From: Nonomuraea sp. SYSU D8015
Lineage (GTDB): Bacteria; Actinomycetota; Actinomycetes; Streptosporangiales; Streptosporangiaceae
Direction: 5' to 3'
Assembly (NCBI RefSeq): GCF_008065375.1
Contig: NZ_VJYI01000005.1
Location: 310,001 to 374,000, forward strand
Length of the DNA stretch: 64,000 nucleotides
Numbering within the stretch: the first letter of the stretch is position 1; each line of letters opens with the position of its first letter. A model generated the notes under the pieces. That model saw nothing but the letters and a program-made list of their open reading frames with translations, searched no databases and was not told where the DNA came from. The translations under genes were made by a program, and so were the position numbers. Shown piece by piece: positions 18,763 to 26,928 of this stretch.

Positions 18763-19724
18763 GCTCTCATCCGCGGGGACGGCCGACCGCCGAGGACATC
18801 GAGCGGCTGCTGCTCGGCCTGCCACCGCGCTACACGCGCGCGCAGGTCGCGGCCCGCAGCGGCGTGTCGCAGGAGCTGGCCGCGCGCATCTGGAGGGCGC
18901 TCGGCTTCGCCCAGCGCGCCGACGACGCCGTGGCGTTCACCGACGCCGACGTCGGCGCCCTGCTCCATGTGCGCAGGATGCTCGACCGCGGCCTGCTCGA
19001 CGAGGAGACGGTCGTCCGCATGGCGCGCGCGCTCGGCCAGACCACGGCCAGGCTGGCGCAGTGGCAGGCGGAGATCATGACGAGCACGATGCTGCGGCCG
19101 GAGCCCACCGACGCCGACCTGGCCGCGATGCTCGACACCGCGCAGGTGATGCTGCCGGATTTCGAACGCGTGCTGATCCACGTCTGGCGGACCCAGCTCG
19201 CCGCGGCCGGCACCCGGCTGCTGGCCCTCGCCGACCTCAACGACCACCCCGTGCCGACCCGGGTGCCGATGGCGGTGGGGTTCGCGGATCTGGTGGCGTT
19301 CACCCGGCGGGCTCGCGAGCTGGACGAGCGGGAGCTGGCCGGGCTGGTGGAGGGCTTCGAGTCGCGGGCCTCCGACGTGGTGGCCACGCACGGCGCCCGG
19401 CTGGTCAAGACACTGGGCGACGAGGTGCTGTTCACCGCGCCGACCGCTGCACAGGCGGCGGCGATCGCGCTCGACCTGCTCGACGCGGAGGAACTGCGCA
19501 TCGGCATGGCGTACGGCCCGGTGGTGCCCATGATGGGCGACGTGTTCGGCACCACCGTCAATCTGGCGGCCAGGCTCACCGCGATCGCCCGTCCGGGCAC
19601 CGTCCTGGTGGACGCGGAGCTGGCCGGAGGGCTCGACGGCTACGAGATCCACAAGATCAGACGCCGCCAGGCGAGGGGCCTCGGCCTGGTGCAGCCCTAT
19701 GTCTTGCGGAGATCAACCTCCTGA
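18759..19724 (+). CDS. Class III adenylate cyclase with N-terminal regulatory domain (Rv1264-like)
   Basis: A 321-residue cyclase. Residues 1-155 resemble the helical regulatory domain of M. tuberculosis Rv1264, which makes that enzyme pH-responsive (RYTRAQVAARSGVSQELAARI, then ALGQTTARLAQWQAEIM region). Residues 165-320 are the catalytic domain: metal Asp in GFADLVAFT, substrate Lys and second metal Asp in VKTLGDEVLF, and transition-state Asn/Arg in VNLAARL. The usual adenine-selecting Asp is Thr (GTTVN). It would make cAMP. The TTG start overlaps the preceding stop (TTGA); no better start is in frame. Confidence 0.87.
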   Translation: MSSHPRGRPTAEDIERLLLGLPPRYTRAQVAARSGVSQELAARIWRALGFAQRADDAVAFTDADVGALLHVRRMLDRGLLDEETVVRMARALGQTTARLAQWQAEIMTSTMLRPEPTDADLAAMLDTAQVMLPDFERVLIHVWRTQLAAAGTRLLALADLNDHPVPTRVPMAVGFADLVAFTRRARELDERELAGLVEGFESRASDVVATHGARLVKTLGDEVLFTAPTAAQAAAIALDLLDAEELRIGMAYGPVVPMMGDVFGTTVNLAARLTAIARPGTVLVDAELAGGLDGYEIHKIRRRQARGLGLVQPYVLRRSTS

Positions 19725-19730
19725 CACAAG

Positions 19731-20825
19731 ATGGCTGCCATGCCGTACGAAGTGCAGGGCGTCATCGCCAGGGCCAAGGGCCAGGAAGTTTCGCTCGAGA
19801 CCGTCGTCGTCCCCGATCCCGGGCCTGGTGAGGCCGTCGTCAACGTGCAGGCCAGCGGGGTCTGCCACACCGACCTGCACTATCGCGAGGGCGGCATCAA
19901 CGACGACTTCCCGTTCCTGCTCGGCCACGAGGCGGCGGGCGTCGTCGAGGCGGTGGGCCCCGGCGTCACCGAGGTCGAGCCGGGCGACTTCGTGATCCTC
20001 AACTGGCGGGCGGTGTGCGGCCGGTGCCGGGCCTGCCTGCGCGGCCGCCCCTGGTACTGCTTCAACACCCACAACGCGACGCAGAAGATGACGCTCAAGG
20101 ACGGCACCGAGCTGTCGCCCGCGCTCGGCATCGGCGCGTTCCTGGAGAAGACCCTGGTCGCCGCCGGCCAGTGCACCAAGGTCTCCGCCGAGGCCCCGGC
20201 CGCGGTGGCGGGCCTGCTGGGCTGCGGCGTGATGGCCGGCATCGGCGCGGCGATCAACACCGGCGGGGTGACGCGCGGCGACAGCGTGGCCGTGATCGGC
20301 TGCGGCGGCGTCGGGGACGCGGCGATCCTGGGCGCCTCGCTGGCGGGCGCGGGCACGATCATCGCGGTGGACGTGGACGACCGCAAGCTGGAATGGGCGC
20401 GCGGCTTCGGCGCCACCCACACGGTCAACGCGCGCGAGAGCGACCCGATCGAGGCCGTTCGCGACCTGACCGGCGGCTTCGGCGCCGACGTGGTCATTGA
20501 GGCGGTGGGCCGGCCGGAGACGTACACGCAGGCCTTCTACGCCCGCGACCTGGCGGGCACGGTGGTGCTGGTCGGCGTCCCGACGCCGGAGATGAAGCTG
20601 GAGCTGCCCCTGCTCGACGTGTTCGGGCGCGGCGGGTCGCTGAAGTCGAGCTGGTACGGCGACTGCCTGCCGAGCCGCGACTTCCCCATGCTGATCGACC
20701 TGTTCCTGCAGAACCGGCTGCCGCTCGACAAGTTCGTCACCGAGACGATCGGCGTCGGCCAGGTCGAGGAGGCGTTCGCGAAGATGCACAACGGCGACGT
20801 GCTGCGCTCGGTGGTGACGTTCTAG
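19731..20825 (+). CDS. mscR: S-(hydroxymethyl)mycothiol dehydrogenase
   Basis: A 364-residue zinc alcohol dehydrogenase that oxidises the formaldehyde-mycothiol adduct (and can reduce S-nitrosomycothiol). Catalytic zinc ligands are in GVCHTDLH and GHEAAG; structural zinc is held by CGRCRACLRGRPWYC; NAD binds at GCGGVGDAAI. Mycothiol use is inferred from family resemblance and from the adjacent metallo-beta-lactamase gene, a constant partner of mscR in actinomycetes. A second ATG lies three codons in. Confidence 0.92.
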   Translation: MAAMPYEVQGVIARAKGQEVSLETVVVPDPGPGEAVVNVQASGVCHTDLHYREGGINDDFPFLLGHEAAGVVEAVGPGVTEVEPGDFVILNWRAVCGRCRACLRGRPWYCFNTHNATQKMTLKDGTELSPALGIGAFLEKTLVAAGQCTKVSAEAPAAVAGLLGCGVMAGIGAAINTGGVTRGDSVAVIGCGGVGDAAILGASLAGAGTIIAVDVDDRKLEWARGFGATHTVNARESDPIEAVRDLTGGFGADVVIEAVGRPETYTQAFYARDLAGTVVLVGVPTPEMKLELPLLDVFGRGGSLKSSWYGDCLPSRDFPMLIDLFLQNRLPLDKFVTETIGVGQVEEAFAKMHNGDVLRSVVTF

Positions 20826-21446
20826 ATGATCGACCGCGTCATCACCTCGGGCACGTTCTCGCTGGACGGCGGCACCTGGGACGTCGACAACAACGTCTGG
20901 CTGGTCGGCGACGCCCGCGAGGTCGTCGTCATCGACGCCGCCCACGACGCCGCGGCCATCGCCGAGCGGGTCGGCGGGCGCGCGGTCAAGGCCATCGTCT
21001 GCACGCACGCGCACAACGACCACATCAACGCCGCCCGCGAGCTGGCCGAGCGCACCGGGGCGCCGATCCGCCTCCACCCCGCCGACCAGGTGCTGTGGGA
21101 GCAGGAATACGGCGATGCGGTCCCGTACGAGCCGCTGACCGACGGCGAGCGCATCGAGGTCGGCGGCTGCGCGCTGGAGATCCTGCACACGCCCGGCCAC
21201 GCGCCCGGCGCGGTCTGCGTGTACGGGCGCGAGCTCGGCGCGCTCTTCAGCGGCGACACCCTGTTCAAGGGCGGGCCGGGGGCGACCGGCCGCTCGTACT
21301 CGTCGTTCGACACGATCATCGAGTCGATCAGGAAGCGGCTGCTGACCCTGCCGCCGGAAACCGTCGTGCACACCGGCCACGGCGACTCGACCTCGATCGG
21401 CGCGGAGGCCCCGCATCTGGAGGAGTGGATCGCCAGGGGACACTGA
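20826..21446 (+). CDS. MBL-fold hydrolase, partner of the mycothiol dehydrogenase
   Basis: A 206-residue metallo-beta-lactamase-fold protein with the di-zinc motif THAHNDH, LHTPGHAPGAV, FSGDTLF and HTGHGD. It resembles glyoxalase II-type thioester hydrolases and starts one base after the mscR stop. The likely role is hydrolysis of the S-formylmycothiol made by MscR, releasing formate and mycothiol. This assignment rests on context and is not proved by sequence. Confidence 0.85.
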   Translation: MIDRVITSGTFSLDGGTWDVDNNVWLVGDAREVVVIDAAHDAAAIAERVGGRAVKAIVCTHAHNDHINAARELAERTGAPIRLHPADQVLWEQEYGDAVPYEPLTDGERIEVGGCALEILHTPGHAPGAVCVYGRELGALFSGDTLFKGGPGATGRSYSSFDTIIESIRKRLLTLPPETVVHTGHGDSTSIGAEAPHLEEWIARGH

Positions 21447-21505
21447 TTAGAGACGGCCCGTAATCCGCTGTTCGCCGAGGGATACGTCACTGTGGCCCAC
21501 CCAAT

Positions 21506-21524
21506 GTAGGCAAGCCTTACCAAA
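21506..21524. promoter_or_regulatory. Upstream DtxR/IdeR-type iron box
   Basis: The 19-mer here (GTAGGCAAGCCTTACCAAA) matches the DtxR/IdeR palindrome TTAGGTTAGSCTAACCTAA at about 14 positions. It lies near the -35 position relative to the TATCTT at 21531-21536. Confidence 0.5.
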
Positions 21525-21534
21525 GTGGGTTATC

Positions 21535-21553
21535 TTAGGTGTGCCTAACCTTG
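21535..21553. promoter_or_regulatory. Downstream DtxR/IdeR-type iron box before bfd-bfr
   Basis: TTAGGTGTGCCTAACCTTG matches the iron-box consensus at 15 of 19 positions, including the outer TTAGGT and CTAACCT. It begins within the likely -10 and ends 34 bp before the bfd start. With the upstream box, the centre-to-centre spacing is 29 bp. Confidence 0.65.
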
Positions 21554-21587
21554 GCATCCCATCTTTTCGCGGAGAGGCCGTCCCTGG

Positions 21588-21764
21588 ATGTACGTGTGCA
21601 TTTGTCGTGCGGTAACGGAGAACGAGGTGCACGACTGCATCGCCTCCGGGGCGAAGAGCGCGAAGGAGATCCGCGACACCACCGGGGCTGGTGGGGACTG
21701 TGCCCGATGTGTACGGAAGATCTGTGCGATCCTGAAAAGGTCGGAAGAGTTGACGACCGCATAG
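21588..21764 (+). CDS. bfd: Bacterioferritin-associated ferredoxin
   Basis: A 58-residue [2Fe-2S] protein. The four cysteines follow the Bfd pattern: VCICRAV near the N-terminus, then GGDCARCVRK. In other bacteria Bfd donates electrons to the bacterioferritin haem so that stored Fe3+ is released as Fe2+. The gene lies 28 bp upstream of bfr and behind two iron boxes. The ATG at 21588 was chosen because the Bfd domain begins at its first residues. Confidence 0.9.
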   Translation: MYVCICRAVTENEVHDCIASGAKSAKEIRDTTGAGGDCARCVRKICAILKRSEELTTA

Positions 21765-21792
21765 CCGGGATAGCAGCAAGGGGCCCGTTCAC

Positions 21793-22278
21793 ATGCAGGG
21801 CGACAAGCAGATCATCGAGTTGCTCAACGAGCAGTTGACCGCCGAGCTCACAGCGATCAACCAGTATTTCCTGCACGCCAAAATGCAGGAAAACTGGGGA
21901 TACACCAAGCTGGCCGAGCACACCCGCGAAGAGTCGATCGACGAGATGCGCCACGCCGAGCGCCTCACCGACCGCATTCTCTTCCTGGAGGGGCTGCCCA
22001 ACTATCAGCGCCTGGGCACCCTGCACATCGGGCAGACCGTCGAAGAGCAGCTCAGGGCCGACCTGGAGGTCGAGCTGTCGGTGGTGCAGCGGCTGCGGCC
22101 GGCGATCCAGCTCATGCGGGAGAAGGGTGACGTCACCTCGGCCCGCATCTTCGAGGACATCCTCCAGGACGAGGAGCACCACATCGACTACCTGGAGACC
22201 GAGCTGGGTCTGATCGACAGCCTCGGCCTGCAGCTCTACCTGGCCCGCTACGCCGAGCCGCCGTCCGCCGACGACTGA
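21793..22278 (+). CDS. bfr: Bacterioferritin
   Basis: A 161-residue ferritin-like subunit of a 24-mer iron store. Ferroxidase ligands are in place: Glu18, Tyr25, Glu51 and His54, and later a Glu in the LEVELS region and DEEHH. Met52 (DEMRHAE) is the haem ligand, marking a haem-containing bacterioferritin rather than a plain ferritin. It is co-directional with bfd; both probably respond to iron through IdeR. In mycobacteria IdeR activates bfrA. Confidence 0.96.
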   Translation: MQGDKQIIELLNEQLTAELTAINQYFLHAKMQENWGYTKLAEHTREESIDEMRHAERLTDRILFLEGLPNYQRLGTLHIGQTVEEQLRADLEVELSVVQRLRPAIQLMREKGDVTSARIFEDILQDEEHHIDYLETELGLIDSLGLQLYLARYAEPPSADD

Positions 22279-22292
22279 CCGCCGTCACGGCG

Positions 22293-22321
22293 CCGGGGCG
22301 GGCGGGGCCCGCCCGCCCCGG
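22293..22321. terminator. Long perfect GC palindrome between bfr and the GH95 gene
   Basis: Fourteen-base arms CCGGGGCGGGCGGG (22293-22306) and CCCGCCCGCCCCGG (22308-22321) form a 29-bp perfect palindrome between two convergent stops. It should act as a strong terminator for both strands. Confidence 0.8.
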
Positions 22322-24586
22322 TCAGCCGATCGTGTACGCCTTCCCGGCCTCGGCGTCCCAGCTCACCGTGTCGTCGGTGCGCCGCACGGCCACCTCGTCC
22401 CCCTGCTCGTCGCACACCCGTCCGGCGGCCCGTACCGTGATCTCGCCGGTGCGCCCCGCCCGCAGCGTGACCTTCTCGGCCGTCCCGTCGCGCCACCACA
22501 CGTCCACGGTCACGTCACAGCGGGCCCGCAGCCCGCGCACGGACCCGGTGCGCCAGGCCGACGGCAGTGCGGGCAGCACGTGGATCACCCCATGGTGGCT
22601 CTGCACCAGCATCTCGGCCATGCCCGCGACGGCCCCGAAGTTGCCGTCGATCTGGAATGGCGGGTGCGTGTCCCACAGGTTGTCCAGCGTCGAGTGCTTC
22701 AGCAGCTCGGCCAGCATCGTGTGCGCGTGGTCGCCGTCGAGCAGCCGCGCCCAGAAGTTGATCTTCCAGGCCTTGCTCCACCCGGTGCCGCCGTCGCCCC
22801 TGGCCGCCAGCGTGACCTTGGCGGCCTCGCCCTCGGGGCTCCCCGCCGCGATCTGGCGCCCGGGATGCAGCCCGAACAGGTGCGACACGTGCCGATGCGT
22901 GTCGTCCTGCTCGTCCCGGTCGGCCTTCCACTCCTGCACCTGACCCCAGGAGCCGATCCGCAGCCCCGGGTCCAGCCGCTCCAGCGCGTCCATCACCCGG
23001 GTCCGGAACTCGGCGTCCACGTCCAGGATCGCCGAGGCCTCCCAGACGTTCGTGAACAGGTCCCAGACGATCTGCTGCGACATCGACGCGCCCGCCGAGA
23101 AGTCCCCGTGCTCGGGGGAGTAGCTCGGCGACACGACCAGCGTCCCGTCGCGCGGGTCGGTGTGCAGCGTGTCCAGCCAGAACTCCGCCGCCCCCTTCAT
23201 CGCCGGGTAGGCGGTCTGCCGCAGGTAGCCGAGGTCGCCGCTGAACCGGTAGCGGTCATAGAGGTGCTGCGTCACCCAGGCCGCCGCCTCCGGGAACCAG
23301 AACGCGGTGGCCCAGTCGTGCACGCCGGTGAACCCGAACGGGTTCGTCTCGTTGTGCACCACCCACCCCTCGGCCCCGAACATCTCGCGCGCCGTCCGCC
23401 TGCCCGGCGCCATCAGGGCCTGGACGTACTCGTCGTACGGCACGGCCGTCTCGGACAGGTTCGTCACGTCGGCCGGCCAGTAGTTCATCTGCAGGTTGAT
23501 GTTGACGTGGTAGTCGCTCGACCACGCGGGGGCGGTGGAGTCGTTCCACACGCCCTGCAGGTTCGCCGGCAGGGACCCGGCCCGTGAGGACGCGATCAGC
23601 AGGTAGCGTCCGTAGGCGAAGTAGAGGGCCTCCAGCGCCCGGTCGGCGGGCGAGTCGCCGCCGGTGTAGCCCGCCAGCAACCGGTCCGTCGGCACCTCCG
23701 GCTCCTCCTGGCCCAGGTCCAGCTCCACCCGGTCGAACAGCCGCGCGTGGTCGTCCTGGTGGGCTCGCTTGAGCGCCTCGTACCCCTGCACCACCGCCTT
23801 GTCCACGGCGGCGGTGACGGCGTCGTGCGGATCCTCGCCCCGGTAGGCCGGGTAGACGGGGGCGTAGTCGGTCCCGGCGGACAACACGAACACCGCGCTG
23901 TCGGCTCCGGTGACCGTGACGCGGTCGGCCCCGTCCGTACGGGTGCCGCCCTCCACGACCACCTGCACCTGCGCCTCGAACACCATCCCGTTGTCCGCCA
24001 GCGCCCCGCGCATCGTCAGCCGCCCGTCCGCCACGCTGATCCGCTTGTCGTCGTGCGGCGACGACGCGCGCAACGTGAACTCCACCGCGCCCGGCCGGTC
24101 GGCCGAGATCCGCCCGACGATCACGTTGCCCGGGTGGCTCGCGAAGTACTCGCGCGTGTGCCGCACCCCGTCCACCGTGTACGCCACCCTGGCCACGGCC
24201 TCACGCAGGCTCAGCTCCCTGCGATAGCCGGCGGGGGCGCCTTCGGGCAGGTCGAGCCACAGGTCGCCGAACGTCTGGTACGCCCCGAAGCCCGACTTCG
24301 GCTGCCCCAGCCTGGCCGCGGCCTCCTCCGGCGCCATCCGCCCCTCGCGGTCCAGCACCTCGCGGACCTCGGAGAGGGCGTGCGGGCGCGGGCTCGTCCA
24401 GTTGCCGAAGTCGTATCCCTGCCGCGACCCCGGCCCGCCCGTCCACAGCGTCTTCTCGTTGAACTGGATCTGCTCGACGTCGGTCCCGCCGAAGACCATC
24501 GCGCCCAGCGCCCCGTTGCCGATCGGCAGCGCCTCGGTCTCCCAGTCGGTGGCGGGCCGGTCGTACCAGAGGAGTAAGCCTGTCAT
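22322..24586 (-). CDS. Glycoside hydrolase family 95 (alpha-L-fucosidase/galactosidase-like)
   Basis: A 754-residue GH95 enzyme. The N-terminal beta-domain starts with LLLWYDRPATDWETEALPIG and FNEKTLWTGGP. The (alpha/alpha)6 catalytic barrel shows the family blocks SLPANLQGVWNDS, VNINLQMNYWPAD, VHNETNPFG and FQIDGNFGAVAGMAEML. GH95 enzymes remove terminal alpha-1,2-fucose or related L-sugars by inversion. No signal peptide is visible, so an intracellular role on imported oligosaccharides is likely, but no sugar transporter is adjacent. Confidence 0.92.
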   Translation of the reverse strand: MTGLLLWYDRPATDWETEALPIGNGALGAMVFGGTDVEQIQFNEKTLWTGGPGSRQGYDFGNWTSPRPHALSEVREVLDREGRMAPEEAAARLGQPKSGFGAYQTFGDLWLDLPEGAPAGYRRELSLREAVARVAYTVDGVRHTREYFASHPGNVIVGRISADRPGAVEFTLRASSPHDDKRISVADGRLTMRGALADNGMVFEAQVQVVVEGGTRTDGADRVTVTGADSAVFVLSAGTDYAPVYPAYRGEDPHDAVTAAVDKAVVQGYEALKRAHQDDHARLFDRVELDLGQEEPEVPTDRLLAGYTGGDSPADRALEALYFAYGRYLLIASSRAGSLPANLQGVWNDSTAPAWSSDYHVNINLQMNYWPADVTNLSETAVPYDEYVQALMAPGRRTAREMFGAEGWVVHNETNPFGFTGVHDWATAFWFPEAAAWVTQHLYDRYRFSGDLGYLRQTAYPAMKGAAEFWLDTLHTDPRDGTLVVSPSYSPEHGDFSAGASMSQQIVWDLFTNVWEASAILDVDAEFRTRVMDALERLDPGLRIGSWGQVQEWKADRDEQDDTHRHVSHLFGLHPGRQIAAGSPEGEAAKVTLAARGDGGTGWSKAWKINFWARLLDGDHAHTMLAELLKHSTLDNLWDTHPPFQIDGNFGAVAGMAEMLVQSHHGVIHVLPALPSAWRTGSVRGLRARCDVTVDVWWRDGTAEKVTLRAGRTGEITVRAAGRVCDEQGDEVAVRRTDDTVSWDAEAGKAYTIG

Positions 24587-24843
24587 GGATCACAACCGTA
24601 ACAATCCGGGCCCGGTCGCGGGCGCAGCGGAGGGCAGCAGCCTTCGCCCCGCCGTCGCCGCGCCCCTCCCGGCCTCTCCCGCGAGAACCCCGCCGAAGTG
24701 GCCGGCCCTCGGCCCCTGATCCGCACGATCCCAGGCTCTCACCCTTTCCCTGGAGGGACCTCGCCGAAGTGCGGAGGGGCGGGGCAACGCGGGCCTGTCG
24801 TGGTGACGTGCGAAATACGACGAGGCCCAGGAGACAGCGCTCG

Positions 24844-25368
24844 TCATGTGAGGGGCGACGCTGGCCAGGCAATGTGTCGGGCGGCGCTGGTCAGGTAGCG
24901 GGCCGCGCTGCCCTCCGTCACGCGGGGGATCTCCTCCACCCCGACGATCGCGAGCCCCACGGCATGTCCGGCACGCCGCGGCAGGTCCGTGAGCGCCGCC
25001 GCCACGAGCGGCGCGGCCCGTACGGCGATGCGCTCCACGTCGATGCCCACACGGCCCACATCTGTGATCGCCACCGCCACCCAGCGGCCGGAGTGCGACA
25101 CCGACACGTGGAGCTCGTCGCCGGGCACGCGAGGCTTGCCGTGCGGGCGACCACAGTCCGGGCAGTCGCGCCGCAGCGGCACATCGGCGGGAGGCATCCC
25201 CAAGTGCCGGCCGAGCACGATCCTGGTGATCGCACAACCCAGGACAAAGCGGTCACGGTCCGCCGCGGCGCGATACTTCGCCTTCCAGCGCCGTTCCACG
25301 GGATCCAGCAGCCCGTCATGCCATGGGCGCACATCACCGAGCTCCGCCCACCACACCTCGCAGGTCAT
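24844..25368 (-). pseudogene. 4'-phosphopantetheinyl transferase remnant with internal deletion
   Basis: 174 codons remain of an Sfp-type transferase, normally about 220-240 residues. The N-terminal half is good (MTCEVWWAELGDVRPWHDG, DRDRFVLGCAITRIVLGRHL, VSVSHSGRWVAVAI, GIDVERI). After APLVAAALT it jumps to GHAVGLAIVGVEEIP, typical of the C-terminus. The central WxxKEA block, with a Mg-binding Glu and catalytic Lys, is absent. The break is in frame, so a protein could be made but should be inactive. A 17-bp direct repeat (24853-24869, 24879-24895; 15 of 17 identical) sits at its 3' end. It overlaps the TetR remnant (ATGA). Confidence 0.65.
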
Positions 25369-25793
25369 CCCACGCCTTCCGGGAGCGCGGCGGCAAGCCC
25401 GTCCAGCAACAGGCGAAGCCCGAAGCGGAAACACTCCCCGCCACGGGCCTCGGGCGCCGAGGTGAAGCGGGATCGAGGCCCGTCCAGGGGCGCGGTGAAG
25501 GGGGAGCGCGGCTCGTCCGTGGGCGCGGTGAGGCGATTCCTGACGCGCCGCCCCTCCGGGCCCGGCGGAGAGTCCAGCGCGACCCGCGCCATGCCCGGGT
25601 GGGCCAGCAGCGCCGCACGCAGCCCGGCGGTCACGTCCTCCAACTGCTCCCGCCACCGCCGCGGATCCGCGGCGGGCACCCGAACCCCGGCCGGCACGCC
25701 TTCGAGCGTGGTATGGGGCCCACGGGGTGGGGCCGTGCGCGGCGGCCACCACGCGGGAAGGCGGGGCGCACGTGGCAGAAGGTCGGTTTTCAT
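25365..25793 (-). pseudogene. TetR-family regulator remnant lacking its DNA-binding domain
   Basis: The 142-codon frame keeps TetR ligand-domain pieces: WREQLEDVTAGLRAALLAHP, GMARVAL and the terminal helix FRFGLRLLLDGLAA. The N-terminal leader (PHTTLEG) runs straight into VPAGVRVPAADP, so the helix-turn-helix of about 45-60 residues is missing. The middle of the ligand domain is replaced by a low-complexity Pro/Arg/Thr stretch encoded by tandem 33-bp repeats. It cannot bind DNA as a normal TetR. Its stop overlaps the start of the equally damaged phosphopantetheinyl transferase. Confidence 0.6.
25461..25526. repeat. Two tandem 33-bp repeats inside the TetR remnant
   Basis: Units 25461-25493 and 25494-25526 both begin GGTGAAG and end GGGCGC and agree at 27 of 33 positions; a partial third copy follows (GGTGAGGCG, 25527). 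The 33-bp length keeps the reading frame. Confidence 0.7.
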
Positions 25794-25976
25794 CGGCTTA
25801 CTCCGCTCACTCGCTCACCCGCTACCGTGCACCGCCCCGACCGAGAATCACTCGAGGACCGATGCAGCAGCCCGTCGGGCGTCACGGGCCCTTCCGATGC
25901 GAGGTGCCAAGTGGTCCGGCGAAACATCGGTGAAGTGGCCTGCTTCTCCGGACCGATCGCGTCCTAACGTGACGGC

Positions 25977-26837
25977 ATGAACGTCTTCCTGGCCGGTGGC
26001 GCCGGCGTGCTGGGCCGCCGCATCGTCCCGCTGCTGGTCGCCGAGGGCCACACGGTGACGGCGACGACACGTGACGAGTCGAAGGCCGCGATGCTGTGCG
26101 ACCTGGGCGCCACTCCCGTGATCGCGGACGTCTATGACGCCGACGCGTTGACGGCCGCCCTCCGTGAGTCAGGCGCCGATGTCGTGATGCACCAGTTGAC
26201 CGACCTGAGCGCGGGCGACCTCGCCGCCAACGCCCGGATCCGCACGATCGGCACACGCAACCTGGTCGACGCGGCCCTGGCCGCCGGGGTACGCCGCATC
26301 GTGGCGCAGAGCATCTCATGGATGTACGAGCCGGGCGACGACCCGGCGGCCGAGGAGACGCCGCTCGACGTCCACGCTCCGGAGCCGCGCCGCACGAGCG
26401 TCGCCGCCGTCGCGACCCTGGAGTCAGCGGCACGGGAGCTCCCCGAGTGGGTGGTTCTGCGTTATGGGATGTTCTACGGCACCGGCACCTGGTTCGAGCC
26501 GCGTGGGCTGAGGGCGGACCAGGCCAGGTCGGGCACCCTCGTGGCCGATGCCGACGTGATGAGCTTCGTGCACGTGGACGACGCCGCGACCGCCGCCGTC
26601 CAAGCCCTCGCCTGGCCATCCGGCCCCGTGAACGTCTGCGACGACGACCCCGCCCCGGGCCGGGACTGGCTGCCTGCCTTCTGCCGGGCCGTCGGCGCGC
26701 CCGAGCCACCGGAGAACGGCACACAGAGGAACGGGTTCGCACGGGGCGCGGACAACCGGTACGCGCGCAAGCACCTCGGCTGGACGCCCCGATACGCGTC
26801 CTGGCGCGAGGGGTTCGCCGCGTGGACCGGCCCATGA
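25977..26837 (+). CDS. NAD(P)-dependent epimerase/dehydratase family protein
   Basis: A 286-residue extended-type short-chain dehydrogenase with the nucleotide motif GGAGVLGRRIVPLL at the N-terminus and the region VMHQLTDLSAGDL after the acidic strand. The usual catalytic YxxxK is not obvious (TSVAAVATLE lies where it would be). It may therefore be an atypical NmrA-like or binding protein. A TAACGT hexamer (25967-25972) sits 4 bp before the ATG, suggesting a leaderless transcript. It is divergent from the TetR remnant. Confidence 0.8.
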   Translation: MNVFLAGGAGVLGRRIVPLLVAEGHTVTATTRDESKAAMLCDLGATPVIADVYDADALTAALRESGADVVMHQLTDLSAGDLAANARIRTIGTRNLVDAALAAGVRRIVAQSISWMYEPGDDPAAEETPLDVHAPEPRRTSVAAVATLESAARELPEWVVLRYGMFYGTGTWFEPRGLRADQARSGTLVADADVMSFVHVDDAATAAVQALAWPSGPVNVCDDDPAPGRDWLPAFCRAVGAPEPPENGTQRNGFARGADNRYARKHLGWTPRYASWREGFAAWTGP

Positions 26838-26928
26838 CGCCCACCGCATCGATCACCTCCAGGCGCCGGCCGAGGGTGGGCAGCCGAGAAAGCCCTTGGG
26901 GAACCCCGTCGGCAACGGAGAAGCCGGG

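Noticed and set aside
24680..24775. Direct repeat CGCCGAAGTG at 24691 and 24762
   Set aside because: Only 10 bases shared with variable flanks, in GC-rich DNA; could be chance.
24698..25980. Plus-strand frames of up to 403 codons across the phosphopantetheinyl transferase/TetR region
   Set aside because: No family similarity; the minus-strand frames carry recognisable Sfp and TetR motifs.
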